From: JAPHTQ01 sp050302275
GTDB lineage: Bacteria > Pseudomonadota > Gammaproteobacteria > Thiohalomonadales > Thiohalomonadaceae
DNA: 64,000 nt
Assembly (NCBI GenBank): GCA_050302275.1
Contig: JBNLAT010000007.1
Coordinates: 1-64,000 of the forward strand
Reading direction: 5' to 3'
Shown here: one piece after another, positions 25,827-35,065 of the stretch
How the letters are laid out: every line of letters begins with the position of its first letter
Position numbering within the stretch: position 1 is the first letter of the stretch
The notes under the pieces: generated by a model
Told to the model about the DNA's origin: nothing
Database searches by the model: none
What the model saw: the letters and a program-made list of their open reading frames with translations, nothing else
Made by a program: the position numbers and the translations under genes

Positions 25827-26881
25827 GGAAGGCACGTCTGTTGTGGTTGTTTGTGCCACTCCTGCTGCAAACCGGCTGTACCGTCTTTACCAGTTACCAA
25901 CAGGGTGAGGCACAGATTGATCAATGGATCCAGGAAAAGCAGTACGGCAATGCACTGAAGTCCCTGGGGAGTGTTGAGCCTACCGATCCCGACTACTCCA
26001 CCGCGGCAAAGAAACGCAAACAGGTCGAAGCACTGGCCGCCAGCTACGAACACGAAATACGTCAGAAAAATGAGCGCCTGCTAAAACAGGGAAAATGGGC
26101 CGATGCACTGGATAGCTACGATGATGCCCTGGATCGTCTCCCCGAGAGTGCGGTCCTCAAGGACGGTCTGGCACAGCTACACCAGGAACAGATGCGCGAA
26201 CTGGAACGCCTGGAGCTGAAACGACTGTTCAGCTATGGCTCCTGGCTCAAAGAAGTTCTCCCAGTCTTCGACGATCTGGTACGGGTGAATCCACGTAGCA
26301 GCGAAGCCAAATCCAGACGACAGAAGATTCAACGTGAAGCAGAACTATTGGCCGAGGAGCTTACCCAGTACGGTAATCGTGCCCTGGCCAACAACGAATT
26401 ACGCACTGCAGGACGCCTGCTTAACCTTGCCGCCGAACTGAGTAACACCCCTGCGGTACAGGAGAGCCTGAAAAACCTGAAGCAACAGAAAATATCGACG
26501 CAACAGCAACAGCGGGTTCTGGAGCTTAAACGCAAACGGGTTACTGAAAGCCTGCTTGGGCAGTTTGAAAAAAGCTACGAGAAAAAAGATTTTCCCCGTG
26601 CACGAGATCAGCTTGCAGCCCTCAACGAGGCAGGTCTGGAACGTGAGCAATACAACACGCTACAGCGCAAACTGCAGCTTGCTATCGACAGGGAAGCCAA
26701 CCGGCTGATGCGCGAAGGGGTCAATGCCTATAGCCGGGGACAATTTGAGCAGGCGGTAAAAAGCTGGAAACAGGTGCTGCAACTGCAACCGGATAACAAG
26801 CAGGCCAACGAAAGCCTGCAACGAGCAGAAAAGGTTCTCGAAAGACTGGACGAATTACGCACCAAACAGGCAAGCGAATAA
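25823..26881 (+). CDS. TPR/coiled-coil lipoprotein coupled to adenylate cyclase
   Basis: 352 residues. Lipoprotein signal with Cys19 (LLQTGC). Long helical and coiled-coil segments follow, including a TPR-like unit near the C-terminus (AYSRGQFEQAVKSWKQVLQLQP). The start overlaps the cyclase stop by four bases, so the two are translationally coupled. An envelope-anchored partner that signals to the cyclase's periplasmic domain is a reasonable inference, not shown. A strong intrinsic terminator follows at 26910. I do not recognise a named family. Confidence 0.8.
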   Translation: MRKARLLWLFVPLLLQTGCTVFTSYQQGEAQIDQWIQEKQYGNALKSLGSVEPTDPDYSTAAKKRKQVEALAASYEHEIRQKNERLLKQGKWADALDSYDDALDRLPESAVLKDGLAQLHQEQMRELERLELKRLFSYGSWLKEVLPVFDDLVRVNPRSSEAKSRRQKIQREAELLAEELTQYGNRALANNELRTAGRLLNLAAELSNTPAVQESLKNLKQQKISTQQQQRVLELKRKRVTESLLGQFEKSYEKKDFPRARDQLAALNEAGLEREQYNTLQRKLQLAIDREANRLMREGVNAYSRGQFEQAVKSWKQVLQLQPDNKQANESLQRAEKVLERLDELRTKQASE

Positions 26882-26909
26882 AACTCCTGCCCAACCTGTC
26901 AGATCATAA

Positions 26910-26930
26910 AGGCCGCCTTATAGGCGGCCT
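26910..26930 (+). terminator. Intrinsic terminator after cyclase-lipoprotein operon
   Basis: AGGCCGCCT and AGGCGGCCT form a perfect 9-bp stem with a 3-base loop, followed by TGTTGT. It lies 29 bases after the lipoprotein stop. Read from the other strand it is preceded by a short A/T stretch and could also act on transcripts leaving parC. Confidence 0.8.
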
Positions 26931-26953
26931 TGTTGTATCCACACAATGACGAC

Positions 26954-27124
26954 TAGAAGTGGTCGCAAAATTAGGATTCGTCTTCGCAGACAAGGTGCCC
27001 CGCAGGTAATGCCCTTGGGTGCGCAAAGCCTGTGAGGAGCAGAATTTACCGGTAGTAAATGAGCACCGGAGAAGGTTTTGCAACACAGGATGCGGAGGCG
27101 AAGACAATTTTGAGGCCGCTTCTA
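26954..27124 (+). repeat. Palindromic element, family A copy 4 (171 bp, with insertion)
   Basis: Starts TAGAAGT and ends GCTTCTA with the family core TTTACCGGTAGTAAATGAGCACCGG. It is about 25 bases longer than the other copies, owing to extra sequence in the left arm (around 26997-27022, CCCCGCAGGTAATGCCC). The terminal CTA (27122-27124) is the complement of the parC TAG stop codon. It fills the space between the terminator at 26910 and parC. Confidence 0.87.
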
Positions 27125-29374
27125 CTCTTCGATACCGACTGCATCAACCCGCTGAAAACCACGCGGCAGCTTGTTACCCCGACGACCACGCTCACCCGCA
27201 TAGTGTTCCAGATCAGAACCTTTAATGGTGATATGACGCTTACCCGCATAAACCACCAGGCCGCGCCCACCACTCAGCACCGCAACACCGACGACAAACT
27301 CTTCACGGGTGGAGGCCTTGGCGGCAGGGATGCCGATAATTTTATTGCCCTTACCCTTCGGCATCTGCGGTAGTTCACTGATGGGGAAGACCAGCAGGCG
27401 ACCTTCATTGGTCACCGCCGCGATTAAATCATTGTCGTAATCGAGTACGCGCTGCGGTGTCAGCACCCTGGCACCACTCGGCAGTTTGAGCACCGCCTTA
27501 CCTGCCTTGTTGCGCCCCTGCAGGTCTTCTAACTTGGCGACAAAACCGTAACCCGCATCACTGGCCAAAAGATAGAGATCCGGGTTACCTCCCATCATCA
27601 CCGCCTCAAAGGTCGCGCCAGCGATCGGATTGACCCGACCCGTGAGCGGCTCGCCCTGGCCTCGCGCTGAAGGCAGGGTATGCGCCTGCACACAGTACGC
27701 TCGCCCGGTCGAATCGATGAACGTCGCCAGTTGATTGCTCTTGCCAATAGCACTGTCCTTATAGCCGTCACCGGCCTTGTAACTCAGTCCAGCGGCATCG
27801 ACATCGTGCCCCTTAGCAGCGCGCACCCAGCCTTTCTCCGATAGCACCACGGTGACCGGCTCTGCCGCGATTAACGCCGTTTCGTCCATCGCCTGAGCCG
27901 CCTCACGTTCCACCAGCGGCGAGCGGCGATCATCGCCGTACTCTTCCGCATCGGCGATCAGCTCTTTCTTCACCAGCGTCTTCAGGCGTGTTGCCGAAGC
28001 GAGAATCTTCTCGATCTCCGCTTTCTCTTTCGCCAGTTCATCCTGCTCACCACGGATCTTCATCTCTTCCAGACGAGCCAACTGACGCAAACGGGTGTCG
28101 AGGATAAAGTCGGCCTGCAGTTCGCTGAGCTTGAAGCGCTTCATTAGCACCTTTTTCGGCTCGTCCTCGGTGCGGATGATCTTGATCACCTCGTCGAGGT
28201 TGAGGAAAGCGATTAGCAAACCGTCGAGCAGATGCAAACGTCTGTCGACCTTTTCCAGTCGATGCTCAAGACGGCGACGTACCGTCTGCTGCCTGAACTG
28301 CAACCACTCCTGCAACATCTGCTTAAGATTCTTGACCTGCGGCCGGCCGTCCAGACCGATGACGTTCATGTTTACCCGGTAACTCTTTTCCAGATCGGTG
28401 GTGGCAAAGAGGTGGGCCATTAACTGTTCCAGATCGACACGATTAGATCGCGGCACAATCACCAGACGGGTGGGATTTTCATGGTCCGATTCGTCGCGCA
28501 GGTCCTCGACCATCGGTAGTTTCTTGGCCTGCATCTGCGCAGCGATCTGCTCCAGCATCTTGGCGCCGGAAACCTGATGCGGTAGCGCGGTGATGACGAT
28601 ATCGCCATCCTCCTTCTCCCAACGGGCACGCATACGCACGCTGCCATTACCCGTCTGATACATCTTCAGCAGGTCGCTACGCGGGGTAATGATCTCCGCA
28701 TCCGTAGGATAGTCTGGACCCTGTACGTGTTCGCACAGCTCCTCCAGCGTGGTCTTGGACGAATCCAGCAATCGCACACAGGCACTGGCTACTTCGCGCA
28801 AGTTATGCGGCGGGATATCAGTGGCCATGCCGACAGCGATGCCCGTGGTGCCGTTGAGCAACACGTTAGGCACACGGGAAGGCAGTACCCTCGGCTCGTC
28901 GAGGGTGCCGTCGAAATTGGGATTCCAGTCGACGGTGCCCATACCGACTTCAGCAAGCAACAGTTCGGAAAAACGGGCCAGACGTGCCTCGGTGTAACGC
29001 ATCGCGGCGAAAGACTTGGGATCATCCGGCGCGCCCCAGTTACCCTGCCCATCCACCAGCGGATAGCGGTAAGAGAAGGGTTGTGCCATCAGTACCATCG
29101 CTTCGTAACAGGCGGAGTCGCCGTGAGGATGATATTTACCCAGTACGTCACCGACGGTACGCGCCGACTTCTTGTATTTCGATTCTGCCTTCAGTCCCAG
29201 CTCCGACATGGCGTAGATAATCCGCCGCTGCACCGGCTTGAGACCGTCGCCAATATTGGGCAGGGCGCGGTCCATAATCACGTACATCGAATAGTCGAGA
29301 TAGGCCTTCTCGGTAAAATCCCGCAGCGGCTGTTGCTCGACGCCTTCGTAACTGATCTCGGTTGTATCGCTCAT
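27122..29374 (-). CDS. parC: DNA topoisomerase IV subunit A
   Basis: 750 residues. Winged-helix breakage-reunion domain with the DNA-linking Tyr in AAMRYTEARL. The quinolone-resistance region HPHGDSACYEA is visible. Tower and coiled coil follow, then a C-terminal beta-pinwheel of ParC length. The N-terminal YLDYSMYVIMDRALPNIGDGLKPVQRR is the standard GyrA/ParC motif; no GyrA box is seen in the C-terminal part, and the parE neighbour supports ParC. Downstream of parE on the same strand (30-base gap). Its TAG stop coincides with the end of a palindromic repeat. Confidence 0.96.
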   Translation of the reverse strand: MSDTTEISYEGVEQQPLRDFTEKAYLDYSMYVIMDRALPNIGDGLKPVQRRIIYAMSELGLKAESKYKKSARTVGDVLGKYHPHGDSACYEAMVLMAQPFSYRYPLVDGQGNWGAPDDPKSFAAMRYTEARLARFSELLLAEVGMGTVDWNPNFDGTLDEPRVLPSRVPNVLLNGTTGIAVGMATDIPPHNLREVASACVRLLDSSKTTLEELCEHVQGPDYPTDAEIITPRSDLLKMYQTGNGSVRMRARWEKEDGDIVITALPHQVSGAKMLEQIAAQMQAKKLPMVEDLRDESDHENPTRLVIVPRSNRVDLEQLMAHLFATTDLEKSYRVNMNVIGLDGRPQVKNLKQMLQEWLQFRQQTVRRRLEHRLEKVDRRLHLLDGLLIAFLNLDEVIKIIRTEDEPKKVLMKRFKLSELQADFILDTRLRQLARLEEMKIRGEQDELAKEKAEIEKILASATRLKTLVKKELIADAEEYGDDRRSPLVEREAAQAMDETALIAAEPVTVVLSEKGWVRAAKGHDVDAAGLSYKAGDGYKDSAIGKSNQLATFIDSTGRAYCVQAHTLPSARGQGEPLTGRVNPIAGATFEAVMMGGNPDLYLLASDAGYGFVAKLEDLQGRNKAGKAVLKLPSGARVLTPQRVLDYDNDLIAAVTNEGRLLVFPISELPQMPKGKGNKIIGIPAAKASTREEFVVGVAVLSGGRGLVVYAGKRHITIKGSDLEHYAGERGRRGNKLPRGFQRVDAVGIEE

Positions 29375-29404
29375 CGTTTTATCCGTGGTAATTGCGTGCG
29401 GCCG

Positions 29405-31291
29405 TTACACTTCGGCCATGTCGCCTTTCTTCTCCAGCCAGGCACGCCGCTCAGCAGCACGCTTCTTGGCCAGCAACATATCCATGATCTTGTTGGTGTC
29501 GTCGCCCGCCTCGATGGTCAACTGCACCAGACGGCGAGTATCGGGGGCAAGGGTCGTTTCACGTAGCTGTTTAGGATTCATTTCGCCCAAACCCTTGAAG
29601 CGGGTGACCGAGATCTTGCCACGTTTCTTCTCGGCAGCGATTCGATCCAGCACGCCCTTACGCTCACCATCGTCCAGGGCATAGAAGGTCTCCTGGCCGA
29701 TATCGATACGGAACAACGGCGGCATCGCCATGTAGACATGTCCCGCCTGCACCAGTGGACGGAAGTGGCGTACGAACAGCGCACACAACAGAGTGGCAAT
29801 GTGCAGACCGTCGGAGTCGGCATCGGCGAGAATACAGATCTTGCCGTAACGCAGACCGTCGAGTTTGTCGGAACCCGGATCGACCCCAATAGCGACGGCG
29901 ATGTCGTGCACCTCCTGCGATGCCAGCACCTCGGTCGGATCGACCTCCCAGGTATTCAGGATCTTGCCGCGTAGCGGCATGATCGCCTGGAACTCCTTAT
30001 CCCGTGCCTGTTTGGCCGAACCACCCGCTGAGTCACCCTCCACCAAGAACAGTTCGGTACGAGTCAGATCGGTGCTGGAGCAATCGGCCAATTTGCCCGG
30101 CAAGGCTGGTCCCTGAGTAATCTTCTTGCGCGCCACCTTCTTGCCGGCACGCAGACGGCTCTGGGCATTGGAAATAGCCAGTTCGGCGATCTGCTCGCCC
30201 AGATCGTGGTGCTGGTTCAACCAGAGGGAGAAGGCATCCTTGACCACACCGGAGACGAAGGGCGCACACTCCCGTGAAGAGAGTCGCTCCTTGGTCTGAC
30301 CAGAGAACTGCGGGTCTTCCAGTTTGACCGAGAGGATGTAACTGACCTTGTCCCAGACATCTTCCGGGGTCAGCTTGACCCCACGCGGCAGCAGGTTACG
30401 AAATTCGCAGAACTCACGCATCGCCTCGGTCAGGCCGGTACGCAAACCATTTACATGGGTACCGCCCTGAGCGGTGGGCACCAGATTGACATAGCTCTCG
30501 GTCACCGCCTCACCGCCTTCCGGCAGCCACACCAGTGCCCAGTCCACCGCCTCGGTAGTACCGGCCATGCTGCCGAGGAACGGCTCCTCGGGCAGGGTCA
30601 CCGCCTGCTGCAGTTCGTCGATCAGGTAATCGCGCAGGCCGTCCTCGTAATACCACTCATCGCTCTCGCCGCTGGCCTCATCCTTAAAGCGGATACGCAG
30701 GCCGGGACAAAGTACCGCCTTGGCACGCAGCACATGGCGCAAACGTGGTACGGAAAACTTGGGCGAATCGAAATACTTGGCATCGGGCCAGAAATGCAGG
30801 GTGGTGCCGGTGTTACGCTTGCCGACGGTGCCGATCTCTTTCAGCTTGTAGGCCTTGTTGCCATCCTTGAAGCCGATGGCGTACTCCTTACCATCGCGGC
30901 GAATCTTCACCTCCAGCTTCTTCGACAGGGCGTTTACTACCGAGACGCCGACCCCGTGCAGACCACCGGAAAACTGGTAGTTCTTGTTGGAGAACTTACC
31001 GCCTGCGTGGAGCTTGGTCAGGATCACCTCGACACCGGGGATCTTCTCCCGCGGGTGGATATCCACCGGCATACCGCGGCCATCGTCGCTGACTTCAAGC
31101 GACTGATCCTTGAACAGGGTGACTTCAATGGTACTGGCATGACCGGCAATGGCCTCGTCCACCGAGTTATCGATCACCTCCTGGGCGAGGTGGTTGGGGC
31201 GTTCGGTCTGGGTATACATACCGGGGCGCTTGCGCACCGGTTCCAGGCCTGAGAGAACTTCTATGGATTCCGCTGTGTAATCGTTCGCCAT
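29405..31291 (-). CDS. parE: DNA topoisomerase IV subunit B
   Basis: 628 residues from MANDYTAESIE (E. coli 630); the 32-codon extension upstream lacks similarity. GHKL ATPase N-terminus (VRKRPGMYTQT, EVIDNSVDEAIAG, DDGRGMPVDIHP, GLHGVGVSVVNALS), transducer, and TOPRIM domain with EGDSAGGSAKQARD and DADSDG. The C-terminus KGLGEMNPKQL is family-typical. It decatenates chromosomes with ParC, the next gene. Confidence 0.96.
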   Translation of the reverse strand: MANDYTAESIEVLSGLEPVRKRPGMYTQTERPNHLAQEVIDNSVDEAIAGHASTIEVTLFKDQSLEVSDDGRGMPVDIHPREKIPGVEVILTKLHAGGKFSNKNYQFSGGLHGVGVSVVNALSKKLEVKIRRDGKEYAIGFKDGNKAYKLKEIGTVGKRNTGTTLHFWPDAKYFDSPKFSVPRLRHVLRAKAVLCPGLRIRFKDEASGESDEWYYEDGLRDYLIDELQQAVTLPEEPFLGSMAGTTEAVDWALVWLPEGGEAVTESYVNLVPTAQGGTHVNGLRTGLTEAMREFCEFRNLLPRGVKLTPEDVWDKVSYILSVKLEDPQFSGQTKERLSSRECAPFVSGVVKDAFSLWLNQHHDLGEQIAELAISNAQSRLRAGKKVARKKITQGPALPGKLADCSSTDLTRTELFLVEGDSAGGSAKQARDKEFQAIMPLRGKILNTWEVDPTEVLASQEVHDIAVAIGVDPGSDKLDGLRYGKICILADADSDGLHIATLLCALFVRHFRPLVQAGHVYMAMPPLFRIDIGQETFYALDDGERKGVLDRIAAEKKRGKISVTRFKGLGEMNPKQLRETTLAPDTRRLVQLTIEAGDDTNKIMDMLLAKKRAAERRAWLEKKGDMAEV

Positions 31292-31408
31292 TGCGTTATG
31301 GATTCTTGGTATGAAACAAACCGCGCCATCATAGCGCATATTTCCCCGCCGATGACAAAACGGCGGAAAGAGTGTGACCGGATTCAATCGTGGGCGGTAA
31401 TACGAAAA

Positions 31409-31436
31409 CAGGCGAGCGGCCTGCGCCGTTCGCCTG
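31409..31436 (-). terminator. Intrinsic terminator after purC
   Basis: On the minus strand CAGGCGAACGG pairs with CCGCTCGCCTG around a 6-base loop and is followed by TTTTC. It lies 25 bases downstream of the purC stop, between purC and parE, so parE must have its own promoter at 31292-31405. Confidence 0.75.
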
Positions 31437-31460
31437 TTCGGTTAGCCAGGGATCAGACTG

Positions 31461-32174
31461 TTAATCCAGTTTGACCCCCAGACGCCGTGCAACCTCTTCG
31501 TAGGCCTCAACCACACCACCGAGCCCCTGACGGAAGCGGTCCTTGTCCAGCTTCTCGCGGGTGTCCTTGTCCCACAGACGGCAGCCGTCAGGGGAGAACT
31601 CGTCACCCAGAAGCACTTCGCCGTTGAAGCGGCCGAACTCCAGCTTGTAGTCGACCAGCAGCATGCCCGCGTCGAGGAACAGCTTCTTCAGCACCGCGTT
31701 AACCTTGAAGGTTAGCGCCTTCATCTGCTCCACCTCGGCTTCCGTCGCCCAGCCAAAAGTGCGGATGTGAAAGTCGTTGATCATCGGGTCGTGCAGTTCG
31801 TCGTTCTTGAGGAAGAATTCAAAGGTGGGGGGATTGAGATCCATTCCATCCTTTACACCGAGGCGACGCACAATGGAACCGGCCGCAATATTACGTACCA
31901 CACACTCTACCGGGATCATATCGAGATTCTTCACCACGGATTCTTCATCTGAGAGCAGTTTGACGAAGTGGGTCGGCACACCCGCCTCTTCCAGCTTTTG
32001 CATGATGAAGGCGTTGAACTTGTTGTTCACCATCCCCTTGCGGTCGAGCTGTTCCATCTTTTCGCCGTCAAAGGCAGAGGTGTCGTTACGAAAATGCAGG
32101 ATCAGCTTCTCGGCATCGTCAGTGGTGTAGACCGATTTTGCCTTGCCCGCATAGAGTTCAGCCTTTTTTTCCAT
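31461..32174 (-). CDS. purC: SAICAR synthetase
   Basis: 237 residues, equal to the E. coli enzyme. Ligates aspartate to CAIR in purine synthesis. Motifs: LYAGKAKSVY near the N-terminus, DRKGMVNNKFNAFIM, VPVECVVRNIAAGS and LVDYKLEFGR. Two nearby ATGs exist; GGGGA lies one base before the first (32180) and seven before the second, so 32174 (MEKKAEL) is preferred. dapA-bamC-(MBL)-purC is the conserved gammaproteobacterial order, here with an inserted MBL gene. Confidence 0.96.
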   Translation of the reverse strand: MEKKAELYAGKAKSVYTTDDAEKLILHFRNDTSAFDGEKMEQLDRKGMVNNKFNAFIMQKLEEAGVPTHFVKLLSDEESVVKNLDMIPVECVVRNIAAGSIVRRLGVKDGMDLNPPTFEFFLKNDELHDPMINDFHIRTFGWATEAEVEQMKALTFKVNAVLKKLFLDAGMLLVDYKLEFGRFNGEVLLGDEFSPDGCRLWDKDTREKLDKDRFRQGLGGVVEAYEEVARRLGVKLD

Positions 32175-32205
32175 CGTCATTCCCCAGTAGTACTGATTGG
32201 TGAAG

Positions 32206-32973
32206 TTAAGTGATCTCGCGCCAGGCAAGACCATTCTCCTGATCCGCCAGGTCGATCCAGCCAGGTTCGCAGCCCAGGACATCGCTCAACGCGGTGGCTG
32301 CCAACTGCGGTGAATTATTGGCTTCGCTCAAATGCGCCGCCACCAGATGTTGTAGCGCAGAGGTATCCAGCTTTTGCAGGATATCTGCCGCCTGTTCGTT
32401 GCTCAGGTGCCCCAGGGCACTGGCAATACGCTGTTGCAGCTGCGGCGGATAGGGGCCGTTGCGTAACATCTCCCGATCGTGATTACACTCCAGGATCAGC
32501 GCATCGCAACCGCTCAACTTGCGCTGGATGTGTTGCGTGGTTAACCCGGTATCGGTCAGTAGCCCAAGGCTACGTGCCCCATCGCTAAAGATAAACTGGC
32601 ACGGCTCACGCGCATCGTGCGGCACCGGGAACGGGCTTACCGTCAGGTCGCCAATACTGAAATCGCTATGGCAATTCAGCAGATGACGCTCAGGTAGCTC
32701 CCCCAGCCGCTTCTCACCGGCACGGGCGGTACCGGCGGTCAACCAGATAGGCAGCTTGTACTTGCGCGCCAACGCCCCTGCCCCACCGAGGTGGTCGTTA
32801 TGCTCATGGGTCAGCAGGATGGCACTAATCGACGCGCCTTCCACACCGAGCCGAGCCATACGCCGCTCCAGCTCACGCATGCTGAAACCGCAATCGACCA
32901 GCAGACGGGTCTTGCCATGTTCGACCAGCGTGGCGTTGCCCTTACTACCGCTACCAAACAGGGCAAAGCGCAT
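32206..32973 (-). CDS. Metallo-beta-lactamase fold hydrolase (YycJ/WalJ-like)
   Basis: 255 residues. The metal-binding motif THEHNDH (residues 55-61) and an N-terminal FGSGSKGNATLV typify the YycJ-like subfamily, often thought to be exonucleases or phosphodiesterases. The exact substrate is unknown. The gene lies between bamC (2-base gap) and purC, in the same transcription unit. Confidence 0.88.
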   Translation of the reverse strand: MRFALFGSGSKGNATLVEHGKTRLLVDCGFSMRELERRMARLGVEGASISAILLTHEHNDHLGGAGALARKYKLPIWLTAGTARAGEKRLGELPERHLLNCHSDFSIGDLTVSPFPVPHDAREPCQFIFSDGARSLGLLTDTGLTTQHIQRKLSGCDALILECNHDREMLRNGPYPPQLQQRIASALGHLSNEQAADILQKLDTSALQHLVAAHLSEANNSPQLAATALSDVLGCEPGWIDLADQENGLAWREIT

Positions 32974-32975
32974 CG

Positions 32976-34028
32976 CTACTGCAAAGATTCCTGCAGGCGC
33001 TGCAATAGCGGCACTGCCAGTTTCTCATCCACCGGCTTGCCGTTTTCGTCCAGTACACGGACGGTAGTGCTATCTTTGCCGCTGATCTGCAAACGCCACT
33101 GTTTGCCGTCGGCTTCGCTTTCACCACTGAATAGACTGCTCAACCAGCCCTTGTCCTGCGCGGCCTGCAACGATTCAACGCGGGAGATATAATAGAGCCC
33201 TTCGCTGCGATTACGGTCTTCCACCACCAGTCCGATGCGATCCAGCGCCAAGCCCACCAGTCGCCAGGAACGGCTGAAGTTCTCCTGTATTACCAGTGTG
33301 CTGCCTTTGATCGTGGTACTGGAGTCTTTCTTGGGCTGAGAACTCAACGCCGCATTCGCGATTGATTCATCGCCACCGAGGAACAGAACCAGACGATTGA
33401 GGACTTCGTTCTCCAACTCTGGATCGGAAGGCCGGGCCTTCCACGCCGTTTGGGCAAAACCTTCGGTCTCGCTGATCACCACATTGGTCATTCCATAGTG
33501 GGTAATGAACAGCTCGGTGCGATTGTTGCCGATGGGCTCCAGACGCAAACGATATTTATCGCGGGTATCTGCTGCGTAGGCATTCTTGAATACCTTTCTC
33601 ACCATATCGGCAATAAAGCCGCGTGGCTTATCGGCACGATTCTCACCCCATACCGTTTCCATAATGCCCAGCCTGGGGGCATCCTCTGCCAGCTGCAGAC
33701 CGATGGTGTCCCAGAACTTGCGCAGTTGCGGCCAGAGTTTGGTCGTACTGGCATCGATCACCAGCCAACGGGTACTGCCGTCGCGCTCGATGCGAATCCC
33801 CTTACCGCTTAACAGCTTGCGTCCCTGGACAGTCGCAATACTGTTTACCTCCGGGATGTTCTCGGTTCCGGTATCGACAGGGGTGGAAAGATCCGGTGGC
33901 ACGTCCAGTGGTGGCAGGGTTGTGGCACCTTCGTAATCGATACGTTCATTACTGATACCGCCGCTACAGGCGATCAGGGTAAAACAGACTACTGCCAGCA
34001 GGGGCAGACGATAAACGTTAACACTCAA
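32976..34028 (-). CDS. bamC: Outer-membrane assembly lipoprotein BamC
   Basis: 350 residues, NlpB/BamC family. Lipobox LIAC-SGG at about residue 21, then a largely unstructured segment (EGATTLPPLDVPPDLSTP) as in BamC, and two helix-grip domains. The start codon is TTG (34028) with GGAAG seven bases upstream; no ATG occurs before the signal peptide. It is a subunit of the Bam complex that inserts beta-barrels, such as the porin and PelB encoded here. Follows dapA by 12 bases, as in E. coli. Confidence 0.9.
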   Translation of the reverse strand: MSVNVYRLPLLAVVCFTLIACSGGISNERIDYEGATTLPPLDVPPDLSTPVDTGTENIPEVNSIATVQGRKLLSGKGIRIERDGSTRWLVIDASTTKLWPQLRKFWDTIGLQLAEDAPRLGIMETVWGENRADKPRGFIADMVRKVFKNAYAADTRDKYRLRLEPIGNNRTELFITHYGMTNVVISETEGFAQTAWKARPSDPELENEVLNRLVLFLGGDESIANAALSSQPKKDSSTTIKGSTLVIQENFSRSWRLVGLALDRIGLVVEDRNRSEGLYYISRVESLQAAQDKGWLSSLFSGESEADGKQWRLQISGKDSTTVRVLDENGKPVDEKLAVPLLQRLQESLQ

Positions 34029-34040
34029 TCTATTGCTTCC

Positions 34041-34919
34041 TTAATTCAGTACACCAGCGCTCTGCAGCGCCTGACGCACGGTGTCGTGAAATTTGTCGGA
34101 GAGTTCGGTTAGCGGCAGACGGATACCCGACGGAATCAGCCCCATTTCGAACAACGCCCATTTGACCGGGATCGGATTGGCCTCGACGAACAGATTCTTG
34201 TGCAACGGCATCAATTTGCTGTTGATCTCCCCGGCACGTTCAAACTCGCCGGCCAGTGCAGCAGCACACATCTCATGCATCTGTCGTGGCGCCACATTGG
34301 CGGTCACAGAGATTCCACCTTTGCCACCCAGACGCATCAGGTCGAGGGTGGTGGCATCGTCACCGCTGTAAACATCGATTTTGTCACCGCAGCGCTCGAT
34401 CAGTTCCTTACCGCGGACCATGTCGCCGGTGGCGTCTTTGATACCGACGATATTGGAGATCGATGCCAGCCGCTCCACCGTGTCATTACTCATATCGCAG
34501 GCGGTACGGCCGGGAACGTTGTAGAGAATCTGCGGGATCGGCACCGCTTCGGCCACCGCCTTGAAGTGGCGATAGAGACCTTCCTGGGTCGGCTTGTTGT
34601 AATACGGCGTCACCAGCAGACAGGCATCGGCACCAGATTGTCTGGCGCAGTGTGTCAGGTCGATGGCCTCACGGGTAGAGTTGGCGCCAGTCCCGGCGAT
34701 GATCGGCAGGCGACCTTTAGCCAGTTCCACAGCGCGGCTAATCAGATCACAGTGCTCCTTGTGGTCCAGGGTTGCCGATTCACCTGTCGTACCAACCACT
34801 ACCAGGGCATCGGTACCGTTCTCCACATGGAACTCCACCAGTTGGGCAAAGCTCTGCTCGTCGATGGCACCATCGTCCCGCATGGGGGTCACCAGCGCCA
34901 CCATACTGCCGTGAAACAT
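34041..34919 (-). CDS. dapA: 4-hydroxy-tetrahydrodipicolinate synthase
   Basis: 292 residues from MFHGSMVALVTPM, the E. coli length. CTGGAG precedes the ATG; the frame is open 30 more codons but without similarity. Schiff-base Lys in GIKDATGDM, the GTTGESATL motif, and Tyr in YYNKPTQEGLY and YNVPGRTACD. First committed step of lysine and diaminopimelate synthesis. Divergent from gcvR, as in E. coli. Confidence 0.96.
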   Translation of the reverse strand: MFHGSMVALVTPMRDDGAIDEQSFAQLVEFHVENGTDALVVVGTTGESATLDHKEHCDLISRAVELAKGRLPIIAGTGANSTREAIDLTHCARQSGADACLLVTPYYNKPTQEGLYRHFKAVAEAVPIPQILYNVPGRTACDMSNDTVERLASISNIVGIKDATGDMVRGKELIERCGDKIDVYSGDDATTLDLMRLGGKGGISVTANVAPRQMHEMCAAALAGEFERAGEINSKLMPLHKNLFVEANPIPVKWALFEMGLIPSGIRLPLTELSDKFHDTVRQALQSAGVLN

Positions 34920-35065
34920 ACACCACTCCAGGAAAGGAAAAATCAATCGTGCATGGTACTTTGGCGCCCACTTTCTGACAAGAGAACCGCGCCAAAATCG
35001 GCCAAACAACTGGCTTTTGCGGCTGGATGCAGGGGGGGGAAATGGTGATAGACTAGGGGTGCCTG

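Noticed and set aside
31366..31381. CRP-like site upstream of parE (TGTGACCGGATTCAAT)
   Set aside because: Only the left half matches; the right half has two of five mismatched and parE control by cAMP has no support.
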